From: Actinomycetota bacterium
GTDB lineage: Bacteria; Actinomycetota; Actinomycetes; Actinomycetales; Microbacteriaceae
NCBI GenBank assembly: GCA_018895315.1
Contig: JAHIOK010000052.1
Span: 1-6,177 of the forward strand
Reading direction: 5' to 3'
DNA: 6,177 nucleotides
Below the pieces are notes generated by a model that was given only the letters and a program-made list of their open reading frames with translations, made no database searches and was not told the DNA's origin. Shown here one piece after another: positions 5,353 through 6,177 of the stretch; position 1 is the stretch's first letter; each line of letters begins with the position of its first letter. The translations under genes and the position numbers were made by a program.

Positions 5353-6177
5353 TCACTCCGCTGCAGCGCGCGCCGTCGACACCTGATACAGCGCGACGGA
5401 TGCCGCGATTCCGGCGTTCAACGACTCGGTCGAGGCGGAGATCGGGATCGAGACGATCTGATCACAGGTCTCGGTGACCAGGCGGGAAAGTCCCTTGCCC
5501 TCCGACCCGACCACGATGACGACCGGCCGGTCCGTCAACTGCAGGGCGGGCAACGACACATCTCCGCCGCCGTCCAGCCCGAGCACGAACACACCCTGCT
5601 TCTTGAACTCCTTGAGCATCGTGGTGAGGTTTCCCGCGAGGGCTACCGGAATGCGCGCGGCTGCACCGGCGCTCGTCTTCCACGCTGCGGAGTTGACCGC
5701 GGCCGACCGACGCTGCGGCAGGATGACCGCGTGGCCACCGAACGCCGCCGTGGAGCGGATGATGGCTCCGAGGTTGCGGGGGTCGGTGATGCCGTCGAGC
5801 GCGACGAACAGCGGCAGCTCTCCACGCTCGATGACCTGCTCGAGCAGGTCCTGCGGGTGGGCGTACTCATACGGGGGAACCTTGAGCGCCACGCCCTGGT
5901 GCACGCCGTCGAAACCGGCCATGCGGTCGAGCTCGGGGCGGGTGACCTCCATCACCGGGATGCCCCGGTTCGTAGCCATCGAGAGCATCTCCTTGACGCG
6001 GTCGTCCATCTCGACGCGCTGCGCGATGTAGAACGCCGTCGCGGGGATCTTGGCCCGCAGCGCCTCGAGCACCGAGTTGCGTCCGGTCACCGTCTCGGTG
6101 TCGTCCGCCTGCTTCGCGCGCCCGCTCTTGCGCGGGTCACGGTCGGCACCGGGCTTGCCCTTGCCGCCCGCAGCGGA
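5353..6177 (-). CDS. rlmB: 23S rRNA (guanosine(2251)-2'-O)-methyltransferase RlmB, 3' part
   Basis: The frame is open from the right edge (6177) to TGA at 5355-5353, giving 274 residues; the start is outside the window. RlmB uses SAM to 2'-O-methylate G2251 (E. coli numbering) in the peptidyl-transferase P loop of 23S rRNA. The first 29 visible residues are a Lys/Arg/Gly-rich tail (SAAGGKGKPGADRD...) typical of actinobacterial N-terminal extensions. Then TGRNSVLEAL opens the small RNA-binding substrate domain, followed by GVHQGVAL. The SPOUT knotted domain follows: LDGITDPRNLGAIIRSTAAFG (motif 1, with the conserved Asn at codon 5775-5773), VVIVVGSEGKGLSRL (motif 2) and IPISASTESLNAGIAASVALY (motif 3). 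All catalytic and SAM-binding motifs look intact. The GTG at 6090 inside the frame is not the start, since the basic extension continues upstream. RlmB and the paralogous TrmH-like enzymes share motifs, but length and the N-terminal domain favour RlmB. Confidence 0.95.
   Translation of the reverse strand, partial: SAAGGKGKPGADRDPRKSGRAKQADDTETVTGRNSVLEALRAKIPATAFYIAQRVEMDDRVKEMLSMATNRGIPVMEVTRPELDRMAGFDGVHQGVALKVPPYEYAHPQDLLEQVIERGELPLFVALDGITDPRNLGAIIRSTAAFGGHAVILPQRRSAAVNSAAWKTSAGAAARIPVALAGNLTTMLKEFKKQGVFVLGLDGGGDVSLPALQLTDRPVVIVVGSEGKGLSRLVTETCDQIVSIPISASTESLNAGIAASVALYQVSTARAAAE

Overview
The window looks like chromosomal DNA from a high-GC Gram-positive actinobacterium, most likely a Microbacteriaceae member close to Microbacterium. 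This rests on the strongly GC-biased third codon positions, GTG starts, a DUF4032 protein, an MsiK/UgpC-type orphan sugar-transport ATPase, and an anchored thioredoxin-fold protein of a style I associate with that family. The genus is inference; no rRNA or other marker is present.

Layout, left to right. (1) 1-702, plus strand: the 3' end of an SRPBCC (polyketide cyclase/COQ10-like) gene, then two very small ORFs encoding acidic, disordered, unrecognised proteins. (2) 703-753: an AT-rich island carrying three alternating copies of CAGGTA. (3) 754-1802, minus strand: a membrane-anchored DsbA-like protein lacking its catalytic cysteines, followed 43 bases later by tRNA-Thr(UGU). (4) 1803-2101: a divergent intergenic region with dyad symmetries and a plausible promoter for the rightward gene. 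(5) 2102-3279, plus strand: a complete carbohydrate ABC-transporter ATPase of the UgpC/MsiK type, ending in a very strong intrinsic terminator. (6) 3294-4619, plus strand: a DUF4032 protein with an apparently intact kinase-like catalytic core, starting only 14 bases after the terminator's T-rich tail. (7) 4635-6177, minus strand: an atypical SDR (NAD(P)H-binding, YwnB-like) and, upstream of it, the 3' part of rlmB (23S rRNA Gm2251 2'-O-methyltransferase), whose start lies beyond the right edge.

The genes do not form one pathway. They look like ordinary actinobacterial core genes: translation (tRNA-Thr, RlmB), sugar uptake energisation (UgpC/MsiK), envelope or redox-fold protein (DsbA-like), and poorly characterised proteins (DUF4032, SDR, small acidic ORFs). 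I see no mobile element, CRISPR array, phage gene or clear accessory island. The items most worth a second look are the cysteine-less DsbA-fold protein, the DUF4032 putative kinase with a terminator at its doorstep, and the CAGGTA dyad cluster beside the tRNA. I found no convincing evidence of a wholly new multi-gene system.
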